From the NCBI RefSeq assembly GCF_947179165.1, contig NC_077247.1, positions 9,325,001 through 9,389,000 of the forward strand: a stretch of 64,000 nucleotides of DNA, in the 5' to 3' direction. The position numbers and the translations under genes are program-made. The DNA comes from Solanum dulcamara. Its lineage: Eukaryota > Streptophyta > Magnoliopsida > Solanales > Solanaceae. Positions 24,002-35,544 of the stretch are shown one piece after another. Under the pieces are notes generated by a model that saw nothing but the letters and a program-made list of their open reading frames with translations, did not search any database and was not told the origin of the DNA. Numbering within the stretch: the stretch's first letter is position 1; each line of letters begins with the position of its first letter.

Positions 24002-24516
24002 CCCTCTTTCTTTGGGGGGGTGCGTTTCATGCTTGTAAGTACAAATAAGTGATTTGGGGATCCGCCAGCTTAGGATTTCCACTCAATGATTTTGGAGTGT
24101 TCCATTGTACCGGAGCCTAAACTGTTGTTACTTATCTATTGATGTATATATTATTTTATTTGTGGGTACGGCAGGGGCCCTGTCCCGCCATATGATACCA
24201 TTAACACTCGTAGAGGTCTATAGACATATGTGTGTGGGGGTTGTATGTGTAAGTTCTATTCAGCTATGTCTACATGATGTATTGTAAATGTTAATATGTT
24301 ATGAAAGCCTTGTCGGCTTGCGTGCTCTTTCATGATATGACTAGTAGTAACTCCTCAAGAGAAAAATTAAAGAGGTTATATGTATATGAAGACATTATCA
24401 CCCACTAGGGTTCTTATATATAGTTCTTATATCTATTGTTACATCTGATAGTTATGTATATGGGGGTCCGGGTTGGACCCCAATTACGGCCTACAAAGTT
24501 GGATCGTGACAGTTAT

Positions 24517-25790
24517 AATGCAGGCTCAAGCTTAGGTAGGATACATTTAGGATAAAAGTGACCACTTTGCCCCTCCAAATGCTACTTTGTCTTAGCTACT
24601 TGTTTTCTACCCTCTAAATTCTTTTTGTTCCTTTATTTCCTCATTCTTCCTTTTTGGTTGTGGTTTCCTCTTATGTTCAATCTTTTTCTTTCTTTCTGAC
24701 TCACTTTTGGAATTATTTTCTTTTTTCACTTACAGCCACAACCTATGTTTTTCTTTTCTTCTCTTTCAATCATTATTTTCATACCCTAACTTTTCTGCTT
24801 TTCTTATGGTAGCCACCCTCAACTTAGGATTTTGGCCTGAATTGAAGTACATAATCACCTAGGAGGGACCAGGGCCAAGATAAAGGTTCACAAAACTGAT
24901 TCTCCTTATAGTAGCCATCCTCAACTTAGGATTTTGACCTAATTTGAGGTATACATTGTCCTTGGAGGTACCAGGGACAAAATAAGGACCCACAGATAAT
25001 AAGGGAAGTTGAATTTTCGTTAATCAAAGAAAAAGTTCATTAAAGCTCAAAATTTTGGTTCAAAGGGTACAATTTCATTTGGTTGGTTAAATTTGGACTA
25101 AGTGACTCATTATCAATAAAGGTCTATGATCTTGTCCTAATCTAGCTATCCAATTGTTTTAGTGAGACTAACCAAGCAAGTTCTATCTTACAAATGCATC
25201 AATCAAGCTAGAAAAGTTTATCTCTCACACACATAGCACTGATCTTATGCTATTTAGCATTAATCAATGCAGTCATAACACAAATCACCATGTACAATGT
25301 TATAAATATCTTAGCAAATCAGTTATCATTGTTGAGATGTAAGCACATAATTATTCATAAATTTTTTAATATGGGCTATTTTTTCTTTACTTCACGAGCT
25401 TACTACAAACTCCTATAAACACTTGTATTCACACAAACAACATAAACATGCTAGTTCTACTAGATAATACACCTTTCAGAGTAAAGAAACATGGTAAGAA
25501 AAATTCCAAAGGGTTTCAGGATGCCCCACTCCCCACTAAAATTTGTGCATTGTCCCCAATGCACTAAAAAAAGTCCAAAATTGAAAATAAGGGAAGTGAT
25601 CGTACCTGCAATTCCCTAGGCATCAATAGTAGGTTACCTGACTGCTCAGACTTCATCAAGTATCTAAATGGGTTACCTCCCATGAAGCACCTAATTCAAT
25701 GTCATGGTACGACGTCCTCAAACTGCACTATTTCTCCATTTTTGGATTTTGAACAGTGTCACTATGTAGTGCACTATTTCTCCTTTGATT
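24517..25790 (-). other. Non-coding 3' internal region of element K, proximal part
   Basis: Continues K beyond LTR C. The element strand has 'gtgcattggggacaatgcac' text near 25535-25565 and 'gcttcatgggaggtaaccc' near 25670-25690, both typical of sequence following pol in Athila/Tat-like elements. A tandem duplication of about 102 bp lies at 24810-25010. GCACTATTTCTCC occurs twice (25725-25737 and 25771-25783) close to the point where gag gives way directly to this region, and may mark the deletion that removed pol. Confidence 0.6.
24810..25010. repeat. Tandem duplication, about 102-bp unit
   Basis: Two copies starting 'tagcca.cctcaacttaggatttt' at 24810 and 24912, each followed by 'ga.gtacat/gtatacat' and 'ggagg.accaggg.caa'. 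The two units have drifted. Confidence 0.8.
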
Positions 25791-27131
25791 CACAATGGTA
25801 GACAATTGCCCCATTTGTTTCTCCAACTTCTTGATAAAGGTTGAGTGTGACTTTATCACTTGGTTCATTTTGGACATATTGCCTTTTAGATCTTTGACGA
25901 CAGATTCTGTAGATTCTGTCTTTTACATCACTTTAGTCAAGATCTCCTCCATCCTTGAGTTGCTTGCTCTACCTCTATCTCTGGTTCTGGGATGCACATA
26001 AATACTGCTTTAATCATTTCTGTATTGATCTTAGTTATGCCAGTTACCTTAGTTGTGATGTTCTGCCCTATCATAGTATCCATCCCTTTGAAAACTCCAA
26101 CCTTGTTTTCCAAAGTTTTATGTCTAGAAATCCCCTGGTTGTTCATGTAATTTGCCTATTCATCACTAGGTAGGTTGTCATAGAGACCAATAGTATCAAC
26201 AACATTAACTATTTCTTGACTTCTATTTAACAATCATTTGGCCAGCAGGTCCATCTGAGTCTACATGTTGGCCATTTCTTTATCACATTCTTCTTCTCTC
26301 ATTTTCTGCTTCGCTGACATCTCAAATTAGAATCCAAAACCTCCTATATCAATGTATCTAGTGTACCATGCTTTGTTATTCTTTGCGAACTGATCCAAGA
26401 TTATTGTGGCTTCCTGAAATGTCTTGGTCATGAATGAACCTCCATAAGCTATATCAATAACTAGCTTAGTCACAAAGTTACATGATCTATAAAACAACTC
26501 CTTCAAGTGCTCATCTATCAAATTATGATTGGGACACTACTTTATCTTCTGCCTGAATCTCTCTCAAGTTTCATGCACCGCCTAAGAAGGTAGTTGTTTG
26601 TGAGCATTAATCAGATCCTTGATTTGTAGCTTTTTATATGGTGGGAAGAACCTCTCCAGAAATGCTTCCTTTAGCTCCCTCCAGGTGGTGATAGAATCAT
26701 GAGAAATCTCATTCAGCCACTTCATTGCCGCCCTAGAAAACAACAATGAAAATAGACAAAATCATATTGCTGATTGGCTAACCCTAGGAATTTCAGATGA
26801 CTTGCAGATGGCGATAAAATTCATCAAGTGCTGGTTCACATCACCACTTGTTGCTCTACTAAATATCCCTTTGAGGTTCAACATCTGTAGCATGGTTTTA
26901 GTGATAATGAACTTAACACCTTGAGGTAGTGGTGGAAGAATTATAGCCCCAGTAGATCTACACTATCTATATCAACATTATCACCACTAGGGCATCATAC
27001 TTGACTTGATTCTCCTCAAGCTCTCTCAGTATTTGTGCCTCACGCTCTTGCGCATTCATCTTTTGAATGGACTTTTGTAGTTCAATATCATAGGGAAAGA
27101 GTGGTTCACCCATACAATTAGTGTTTGGCAT
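25790..27131 (-). pseudogene. Gag of element K
   Basis: Start methionine at 27131: MPNTNCMGEPLFPYDIELQK. The capsid core follows in pieces: SRAAMKWLNEISHDSITTWR, ELKEAFLERFFPPYKKLQIK, DLINAHKQ near 26600-26730. Then comes the open piece 26327-26521, with CNFVTKLVIDIAYGGSFMTK and TFQEATIILDQFAKNN. These are the Retrotrans_gag core and the following helical domain of Athila/Tat-type capsids. Stops and shifts break it. It is the only protein of K; length would be near 450 residues. Confidence 0.75.
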
Positions 27132-27237
27132 GCACTATTTGTTCCCTACAAAAACAAAAACAAGAAACCAAAAGTAAAATTAGGAAATAGAACTACAAAC
27201 TGAATTAGCAACTAATAGAGTATTTCAAAGCCGTATT

Positions 27238-27254
27238 CCCCAACAACAGCGCCA
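27238..27254 (-). other. Primer-binding site, tRNA-Asp type (element K)
   Basis: The element strand reads TGGCGCTGTTGTTGGGG, close to the complement of the tRNA-Asp 3' end, three bases inside the 5' LTR end. Confidence 0.85.
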
Positions 27255-28283
27255 TTTTGAAAATGCTCAATTGTACCTCTTGAAAGAGGTATAGATAATC
27301 ACTAGCAGTATATTTTAACTAATAAGAGTCAGGTTTGAACTCACAGGAAATAGGTTGAAACAAGTTCTATTAGCTATCACTTATTAAGTCATAGTTGTTA
27401 TTTCCCTAAAATAAACTTGCATAAAGTAAAATAGGAGGTTTGGTTGTGTTTTAGAAACAAATAATAATGCGGTGATAAATAAAAGGATTGAAATTATACA
27501 CTATATGAAGACTAGACCAGGATTGTGTTCCGCATGATTTGTAAGTTACTAGGCTAATCGTATTCATGATATTGTTCAATGTATTACATATAAAATCTAG
27601 CGAGTTGGGTAACATCTAATTCACCTTCCGGTCCTTCATATACGTATCTCATTCATCTCCTCTCGGTCTCAAAATATATTCTATACTAACCCTTTCCTTG
27701 GATCCCATGGTACTATCTCCTCCTGGTCTCAAGTAACTTACACGGAGTTTATCCCTTATTTCGAAGCCAAACTCTCCTAATTTCTCTTGTGAAGTCTTTT
27801 CTGAATTACTATCTCCCTCATGGGAAAGTAACGAATACAGGTGAGTTCTGAATGTGTGTACTCACTAAGAAAGACTTTTGAATGAAAAAATCACAATGCT
27901 TGGAAAAACAATCCACAAATATCAATTCTACGTTTTCTTATTCTAGTTAAGTGGTCATGGTTCCCACAACCCTAGTTATGGGTTTAGCCTTGCATAATTT
28001 TTATGGATAACTCAATAAAGTATGAATGAAACATGTATTATAAGGATTACATATAAAAATTCATCACACTCATAATTGAATAAGAAGATTTAGATTCAAA
28101 TCATAAAACTAGAACTCAAAGAATCTGAGTTGTGTGCTCTTTCTCCCAAATATGTCTAATTTCGTGTGGTGGATGAAAATCCTTCAAAAATAGAGTTTAG
28201 GTCATGTAATTTATCCTATAAAAAGTAGTAAAAAATTGCAAACATGTAGGAAAAGTGTACCTTAAACCTTGAACAAAATAGGG

Positions 28284-28295
28284 TATTTATAAAAG
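28284..28295 (-). promoter_or_regulatory. TATA box candidate in 5' LTR of K
   Basis: CTTTTATAAATA on the element strand; conserved in the 3' LTR and in the LTR of P. Confidence 0.6.
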
Positions 28296-28821
28296 TTGAA
28301 TCCTAATCCTAAACTAACTAGGAGAAAAAAGCTTTACTGGGCTCGAATTGCTATGGAAGGGCACCACCACAGACAATGGTGAGCACCACATCTCGTGGTG
28401 GTGTTCCTTGGTGTTTAATTTGTAATTTTAGGTTAGACACCCAGCCACGGCACCCACCATGGTCAGTGGTTAGCACCACAGCTTATGGTAAGGTCCGTGG
28501 AGTTTCCCTTGGCAATTTTGATGGCTGCCTTCTTTATGGATAGAAGCTTCCCTTTATGGCTAGTGGTGTGCACCACGGACCTTGAAATGTCTCTTGATGT
28601 GCACCCTTGGTCCAAACATCCAGCTTTCACCTCCATACGTTCAAACCAAGGTCCTTCAATACACCATGAAGTTTGTTCTTTGAGTTCTCCTTTCAAGTCG
28701 TCCTAAAACCTCACCAAGATCAAGTTAATTTATCACTTCTTGAATATTTTTTTTTCTTTGAGATATCTCCTCAATACCAAGATGCCATCTACTCTAAGAT
28801 TATTAAAATCTCCACATAAAT

Positions 28822-31235
28822 TGTCACGACCCAAGCATAGGGCCTAAAAGTGACACGCCGAATGAGGCACCCGGGGGTACCTTACCCAAACCTCTTAGCA
28901 TTCATTAAGCATTTCATTGGTAATGATAAACAAATCAAGTGGAAATATAATGGATATAGGGACTAAGGGAGAACATTATCAACCTTATACCATCGTACAT
29001 TTATGTCCAAACATACCTCTACTAATAAACTTAGCAGAGGCTAAGACATATCCCTAGCTCACTCTCAAATAAACTAACAATGAAGTACCAAAATAGGTGT
29101 CTTAATTCCTCAACATAACATATGCTACAAAGCAGAGGAGTATTGTCATTGAAACAATGCGAACTCACCAAAGTGGCCTTCAAACGATCTGAACTAACCA
29201 CGTGGAGGAGGAACACTAGTCCCTACATGGTGATATCATGTAGGTAAAATAATATGTGTTAGTACTTTGAATGTACTAAGTATGTATGCATGCAACATGA
29301 TAAAACATTAAGACATTCATAAGGTAAAATATCTGAGTGAATGCATGCATTAGTAATCAAGTAGATAGTATTTAAATCATACATATGTGGGAAGATGACT
29401 ATAACCGACATTTAAGACCATGCAAGCTATTAAATAGAATCCAACATAACCCCCTATGTTGGCATAGGGAGACTACTTGTCAGGTAGAACTCCATTTAGT
29501 TTACATTTAATTATTTAACATTTGGTGGTTCCACAGGCCTAGCCAACAAGGGTTCCTATAGTAGCACACAGTTAATGCAATATGAGACTTTACTTAAAGA
29601 CCCCTTCGATCGAGTCCCTATATATATGCTATATTTGGTGCTAAGTCAAATTCCACGAAACAGTATAATACTTCAAAAATAGTCATATCATATAGCTTGA
29701 GAATTCAAACATCACATTCGGTAGAATAGCTTATTAAAACCTTTAGTTTATAATATCATCATAGCTGTCATGCCCTATTTATCATCTTTCTAATTAACCT
29801 TGATTTATAAGAAAATTAGATCTACAATTAGTGATAGTATTTAGGGTACACTGCTAATCAGACCTGCCCTTTTTTTTGAAAAATGTTCAAAAGCATTGAC
29901 GGCATATAGGGATGTCATACATGTCATATCATAACATTAAACATTTCATTTGATTCAACGTAAGAATTGTTCTTTCACATCAAAACCTTACTTTGGCTAA
30001 GAAGACATTTTCATCCATCAATCATTCCATAAGGACTCCCCTTCATAAGCATTTACTTCATAGCATTCATTGGAGTCAAACTTCATTTCAACTTTACTTC
30101 ATCATAAGAAACTAGGTGGGTTCATTTCGTGAAAACCTTCCAATGCCTTTAAAGAATTCTTGCATGCATGAGAGTAATGGAAATGCATAAAATACACATT
30201 CTTAAAGCAACATCATTTATGTCTTAAAACTCTTTTCAAGCCTTCATATAGGCACTTTAATTACATCATAACTTCATGAAACCAAGAGTCAATATTCATC
30301 AATATATGTAAAGAAACTTCAAATATATCATAATATATGCATTTAAAGTTATCATGTAAAAGCTCATAAATTTTCATCATTTTGAGTGAAAATACTAAAT
30401 TGAGAAAATATTTAGGCTCCATGGGTGGAAGAACTCATGGATAAAAACCCACATACCTCTCTTGAATTCACTAGGAATTGAAGAAGAACCTTGAAGAAGA
30501 TTGAAACCCTAGCTTGAATTTGGAGAGAAATCTTGAGGAAACTTGTGAGTTCTTACCTTGGTAGTTTTTGAGAGAATGAATTAAATAGGAGGGGGTATTG
30601 AAGAGAAGAGTGTTTGTAGACTTTAAACTTATCCATAAAAGTGTCTAGGTTCATTGAATCAAACTTTGGAAAATACATAATTGCCCTTCATTAAATCTGG
30701 AAAATTGGCCCTACGGGACCCCTACATGGGTCGTCGTCGAAACAACGAGTCATGCAAACGACCAATCTTGTAGGCTTGATAAAAGAGCCTAAAAACATAG
30801 TCTTTGTATTTACGAACGACCATTGTATGTGACCCGTCCTCAAGTAAATGACCTATTCTTGGACTCGTCCTGCAGGTCCCCAAAATCTGTCAAATTTAAG
30901 TCTTTGAAGTTTATGAATGACTCATGTATAATACCCGTCCTCCATTAAATGACCCATTTTCAATGATAGTAGACTTGGCCTTATCAGGTCCTGCCTTGAA
31001 CTTAGCCTACGAGGGGTTCCTACAACCCATCTTCTCAAGGACGACTCTTCTTGGTAGGTCATAGAACCTCTCCTAAGGGGAACTCTATTTTTCTTCTCGT
31101 AGGGTCACTCTATGACCCAACCTTATGAGCTGTCTAAGGACCTATGAGCCATAGAGGGGCTCATTCACATGGATGGGTTCAAAATTTTGAGACTTTCCTA
31201 TTTTATTCCAACTTTCTGATTTACAGGGTCTTAAA
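28822..31235 (-). mobile_element. Solo LTR N nested in the 5' LTR of K
   Basis: Starts TGTCACGACCC and ends GGGTCTTAAA (TTTAAGACCC on the element strand, decayed from TGTAAGACC). It is flanked by taaat (28817-28821) and taaac (31236-31240), a 4-of-5 target duplication. It is about 2414 bp, in the family of the LTRs of L, E and F. It contains the hairpin at 29259-29279, donor-like GAGGTATGTGGG near 30450-30461, and a dense ACGACC/GACTCGT word cluster at about 30720-31150. There is no internal sequence. Confidence 0.88.
29259..29279 (-). promoter_or_regulatory. Conserved LTR hairpin (N)
   Basis: TTAGTAC, 7-base loop, GTACTAA: a perfect 7-bp stem. Confidence 0.6.
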
Positions 31236-31340
31236 TAAACCAAGCCAAAGATCATCAACCCAACTAACAAAATGTGCTTGATAACTTACAATAAATCCAT
31301 TTTTTGAGCATCATAAGTGTTGTATTTTTGTGACACATCA

Positions 31341-32344
31341 CCTATCATAACTTATATTATCTCTCAATTATATGAAATTGATGATTTTATCAAAGGTCTT
31401 TATATGAAGACATAAAAGAGTTTTAAGGTAAATTGGTGGGTTGTTTCAAGTATGTTTAAATTGATGCATTCCATTACACTCATGCATGTTATCATTGATT
31501 TTAATGATTTGAAGTTAAATTAGCTAAATCCACCATGTTTTACAATGACTTTTAAAGAATATTGAATTGATTGAAAGGGTTTTTAACCCAACGTTTACAA
31601 AGGTTTATTTAATACGAATATGAAGGTCTTTAAAGAATAATTTAATGATGATCAAAGATATTCTTAGACAAAGAATTGATTCTATGTGATAAGGACAATT
31701 CTCACATTTGAATCATCAAGTTGTAATGAACTATTCTACCCAATGATGATTTGATGTCCCTAAGCATATGTATGTTTATGTTACCATGATACGTATTATT
31801 CGGTGGTATTTGACTTAGTACCGAATAGGGAATTGACGTGGGATTTGCTAAGGGAATCCTAGTAGCAACTCCTTGTCTTATTCACTATGTGCCAACATAG
31901 TAGCCGTTATGGACTTAGGCTAGTGGATCCACAAAAACCCTTAAAGTTAAGGTTAAAAAAATGAATGATGTGATGGAGTTCTATCTAGCAAGTAGACTCC
32001 CTGTGTCAACGTAGGAGATTATGTTGGATTCCATGTAATAGCTTGCATGGTCTTAAATGTTGATTAGGATCATCTTCCCACAAATGAATAGCTAGGAACA
32101 TGTCTTATACCTCGCCAAGTCTTTTAGTAGAGGAATGTTTGGACCTAAATATATGATATTGTAAGTTTGATATTGACTCTTATTTCTATGATATTTTCTT
32201 TAGTCCCTTTTCCCTTTTTATATCTGCTTATTATTGAACGTCATTACTTATGAAAAGATAAATGAATGCTAAAAGGCTTAGATGAGGTACCTCCAGGTTC
32301 CTCATTGGCTATGTCACATTTAGGATCTTCGCTTGGGTCATGAA
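31341..32344 (+). repeat. 5' LTR of element L, second part
   Basis: Continues the LTR after K and ends GGTCATGAAA, decayed from GGTCGTGACA. It aligns with 41045-42362, but about 330 bp are missing near 32085-32095: the text between 'cacaaatgaata' and 'catgtctta', including the hairpin, is deleted here. Confidence 0.8.
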
Positions 32345-32349
32345 AAACT

Positions 32350-32362
32350 TGGTACCAGAGCT
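32350..32362 (+). other. Primer-binding site, initiator tRNA-Met (element L)
   Basis: TGGTACCAGAGCT, one change from TGGTATCAGAGC, six bases past the LTR. Confidence 0.85.
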
Positions 32363-32562
32363 CGAGGTTTTGAATGGTCCTAAGAGTCCAACATACCATG
32401 TCGAATAGGGTCTTATTCACAGTTGTGAAGCACGCCACAACTATGGATAGGAGACTATAAGCCATTTAGGAAAGTTCTCCCTTCTTTCATGATTCATGTC
32501 ATGTCCTAGTTTTGTCCTAAGACTTCCTCTAACTAACAAATCATTTTTGTGTTCTCTAGAAA

Positions 32563-33620
32563 ATATCTCGAGGAAGAGAACCTCCACCGACAACAATAGA
32601 TGCTAATGAGATCCCCATTCCTCCTGTTCTAGAGGCTCCTCAAGGGGAACGGGTTACCCATGCACACTTCCAGAACATCATCACATTGTTAGCTCAAGTC
32701 ATAACAATCCAAGGGAATCAAGGCATTGCTCCTCCTCTTCCTCAAGTGCCTACTCTGGCTTCTAAGATTCAGGACTTCAAGAGAATGAATCAACCCAAAT
32801 TTGATAGTTCTAAGGTTGATGAGGACCCTATGGAGTTTATTGAAAATTTTTCCAGATTGTAGCTATCATGGGAGTGCTCCCAAATGAAAAGGTCAATCTT
32901 GTAGTTTATCAACTTAAAGGCATAGAAAAGGTGTGGTATGAGCAATGGGTTGTTGAGAAGGGTGAAGATGTGAGACCCATAGGATGGGAAGAGTTCAAGG
33001 GTGCCTTTCTAGATCGCTTCTTTCCTTTGGAGCTAAGGGAGGCAAAGATTTAAGAGTTCATCAACCTTCGCCAAGGAAGCATGAGTGTGAGGGAATATTT
33101 CCTCAAGTTCACCAAATTGTCTAAGTATTCTCCTTTCATGATCTCTGATACAAGGGAAAGAATAAGCAAGTTCATCTCCAGTGTTTCTAGTTTGGTGTCC
33201 AAAGAATGCAAGACGACCATGTTGGTCAAAGAGATGGACATTTCCTGACTCATGACATATATGAAACAAATTGAAGAGGAGAATATGAGGGAGAGGTCAA
33301 GAGGTTTCAAGAAGCCCAGAGTCAATGGTGGAGGGTTGAATGCTCAAAGGTCTGGTTATAGTGATGGTGGAAAGGGACATAGAGGGCAATGGTTCATGGG
33401 TCAAGGTTCCACCAATATTCCTCTTCCAAGGTTCAACAAGGATAAGAGTGCAAATCCTATGGTTCCAAGGGAGAATGTGAGAGCTCAAACTTTCGCCACT
33501 TGCAACAAATGTGGGAAGAATCACAAATAGGAATGCTTAGCCAGCTCCAATGCATGCTTTTAACGTGGTAAACCGGGTCACCAAGCTAGGGATTGTAGGT
33601 GGTTGTAGTAGGACTTAAGG
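32563..33620 (+). pseudogene. Gag of element L
   Basis: The expected start ATG is now ATA ('aatatctcgaggaagagaacc' near 32562). Reading on: KIQDFKRMNQPKFDSSKVDE, then after a shift GVLPNEKVNLVVYQLKGIEK, then VWYEQWVVEKGEDVRPIGWE and EFKGAFLDRFFPLELREAKI with a stop at 33051, then NLRQGSMSVREYFLKFTKLS. The capsid core is clear. The zinc knuckles near 33508-33600 (CNKCGKNHK, stop, then CF.RGKPGHQARDC) have lost a cysteine. It is the gag partner of the downstream pol and cannot be made whole. Confidence 0.85.
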
Positions 33621-33689
33621 CCAAGTTTCTCATAGTCAACATGCTTAAGGGAGTGGCCAATGCACAAACTAATTTTATGCCTTGCATGG

Positions 33690-34075
33690 AAGAAAAGAGG
33701 TTGAGGAAACATCTGATATTATTACCGGTATGTTAAAGGTCTTTGCTTTTGATATGTATGCCTTATTAGATCCGAGTGAAAATTTGTAATTTGTTACTCC
33801 ATTCCTTGCTAATATGTGTTATGTGTTACCAAAAATGTTGTTAGAACCCTATTTGGTGTCTACCCTAATTGGTGAGTCGAATGTTGATAGAAAAGTCTAT
33901 AAGAGTTATCCCATATCTATCTTGCATAAAGTTATTCCTTGTCATATCATAGAGCTTGACATGGTAAATTTTGATATTATTGTTGGGATAGATTGGTTGT
34001 ATGCATCACATGTCTCTATAGATTGTAAAACTGGTAGAGTCAAGTTTCATTTCCCAAGTAATCCTATTCTTTAAT
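33690..34075 (+). pseudogene. Aspartic protease of element L
   Basis: Fragments FAFDMYALLDPSENL, stop, FVTPFLANMCYVLPKMLLEP, then open to VNFDIIVGIDWLYASHVSID. The catalytic D-S-G reads D-P-S-E, and a stop follows at once. The VGIDWL end is typical of this protease. Confidence 0.8.
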
Positions 34076-34259
34076 GGAATGGTCATGATTTGGTAGTCAA
34101 GGGTAGGTTCATTTCTTGTCTTAAGGTCTGAAATTTATTGCTAAGGGTTGTATTTATCAAATTGTGAGGGTTGAGATGTCAACTCTGAAATTCCGTCTCT
34201 TGAATCGGCTCTTGTAGTTAATGCGTTTCTTGATGTCTTTCTTGATGACCTTCCTGGTG

Positions 34260-35535
34260 TCCCTCTTGAAAGAGAAGTTGATTTTGGTATTCATCTTCTC
34301 CTTAATACCCAACCTATCTTTATTCTTCCCTACCGGATGGTCCTTGTTAAATTAAAGGAGTTAAAATAACAATTGAAAGACTTATTGGAAAAATGATTCA
34401 TAAGGCCAAGTATTTCACCATGGGGTGCTCCCATATTGTTTGTGATGAAGAAGGATAGGTCGCTACAGATGTTCAGGGTACATGTAGATGTGTACACCGA
34501 TCATAAAAGTCTTCAATATTTATTCACCCAAAAGGACCTCAACCTAAGACAAATAAGCTAGCTTGAACTCTTCAAGGACTATGACATGAGTATGCATTAT
34601 CATCTGAGTAAATCCAATGTGGTTGCTGATGCACTTAGTAGGGTGTCAGACTATCTTCAATTGAACAAGGTGATCATTAAGAGCAAATACATGATCCCTA
34701 GGATATATGATTAGTTTTATCAATTGCAAGGCGTGAGTCATTTCTCAAAGATTGATCTCCCGGTATGGCTATCGTCAACTAAGTGTAAGGGGGTATGACA
34801 TACCCAGCATGACATTTTGAATAATGTATGGTCACTTTGAGTTTTTTGTGATGTCCTTTGGATTGATGAATGCACCGGTGGTGTTTATAGACTAAATTAA
34901 TAGGGTGTTCAAACCCTACCTTGATACTTTTGTAGTGGTCTTCATTAATGATATTTTGATTTACTATCAGGGTGAGAAAGAATACAAGAGTCATTTGGGA
35001 GTTGTATGTCAAACCTTGAGGGATAGGCAATTGTTTGGCAGATTTAGTAAGTGTGAATTTTGGTTGAAAGAGGTGATATTTCTTGGCCACATAGTGTCTG
35101 GTGATAGGATCAAGGTTGATTCTATAAAGATGGAAGCGGTAAGGAATAGGCCTAGACCATTGACTCCTTCAGACTTTAGGAGCTTCTTGGGTATAGCTGG
35201 GTATTCTAGAAGGTTTGTTGAAGGATTCTCTTCTATTTCATTTCCTATGACGAAATTGAACCAAAAGAAGGCAAAGTTCTTATGGACGGATGATTTTGAG
35301 AGGAGTTTCCAAGCTTTGAAAGATCGGCTTACCTCCTCTCCTATTTTGACTTTACTAGAAGGATTAGAAGGATTCATTGTATATTATGATGCTTCAAGGG
35401 TCGGTTTGGGTTGTGTCTTGATGCAAAATGACAAAGTTATAGTCTATGCTTCTAGCAATTGATGGTGCATGAGCGTAGCTATCCTACCATGATCTTGAGT
35501 TAGTAGCCGTTGTGTTTGCTCTAATGATTTGGCGG
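34260..35535 (+). pseudogene. Reverse transcriptase and RNase H of element L, rearranged
   Basis: Start: [11 protein letters not shown], then an RNase H block ([20 protein letters not shown] ... VVADALSRVS, 34481-34648), then back to RT: DYLQLNKVIIKSKYMIPRI, FELVIDL-like pieces, and from 34905 FKPYLDTFVVVFINDILIYY. The FIDD box is FIND here. The RT-RNase H connection follows (RFVEGFSSISFPMTKLNQKK, then LTLLEGLEGFIVYYDASRVG) to about 35462. At 35540 the text jumps from IWRHW directly to the spacer SVSHVNEGKRELV. The RNase H block is therefore missing where it belongs and present 0.9 kb earlier, in frame. Confidence 0.85.
34481..34648 (+). other. Relocated RNase H block inside RT
   Basis: 168 bases (56 codons) encoding [12 protein letters not shown]... 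ALSRVS, open across both joins except for one stop (QIS-stop-LELF). It sits exactly between the valine and the aspartate of the RT motif that other copies have as M-C-V/I-D-Y. Confidence 0.85.
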
Positions 35536-35544
35536 CATTGGGGA

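Larger units (their letters stand above)
11113..24511 (+). mobile_element. Solo LTR C, split by element B
   Basis: A plus-oriented LTR in two pieces: 11113-11223 and 21324-24511, starting TGTTATACCCC and ending TCGTGACA. It is flanked by the perfect 5-bp duplication GTTAT at 11108-11112 and 24512-24516. The two pieces join into one LTR of the same family as those of B and D: the text after 21324 continues the alignment to B's LTR at the point where the first piece stops. No internal region is present, so it is a solo LTR left by LTR-LTR recombination. Confidence 0.9.
9041..31340 (-). mobile_element. Element K: gag-only Athila/Tat-like element (nested)
   Basis: Minus strand: 5' LTR (31340-27258, itself interrupted by N), tRNA-Asp primer site, gag (27131 to about 25790), long non-coding 3' region (25790-24517 and 11112-10663, interrupted by C+B), 3' LTR (10662-9041). 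No protease, RT, RNase H or integrase lies between the gag and the non-coding region. K therefore looks like a non-autonomous gag-only derivative that needed enzymes in trans. Flanks are cctga (9036-9040) and cctat (31341-31345), a probable decayed 5-bp target duplication inside the LTR of L. Confidence 0.75.
27258..31340 (-). repeat. 5' LTR of element K, interrupted by solo LTR N
   Basis: LTR pieces 27258-28821 and 31241-31340 join across N to give about 1664 bp, similar to the 3' LTR of K. A TATA-like site lies at 28284-28295. Palindromic CCAC..GTGG words cluster at about 28360-28570. Confidence 0.85.

Noticed and set aside
34905..35462. Longest open frame (185 codons), possible host gene
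   Set aside because: It encodes the RT-RNase H connection of element L (FINDILIYY, FLGHIVSGDRIKV, YYDASRVGLG) and is in line with pol fragments on both sides.
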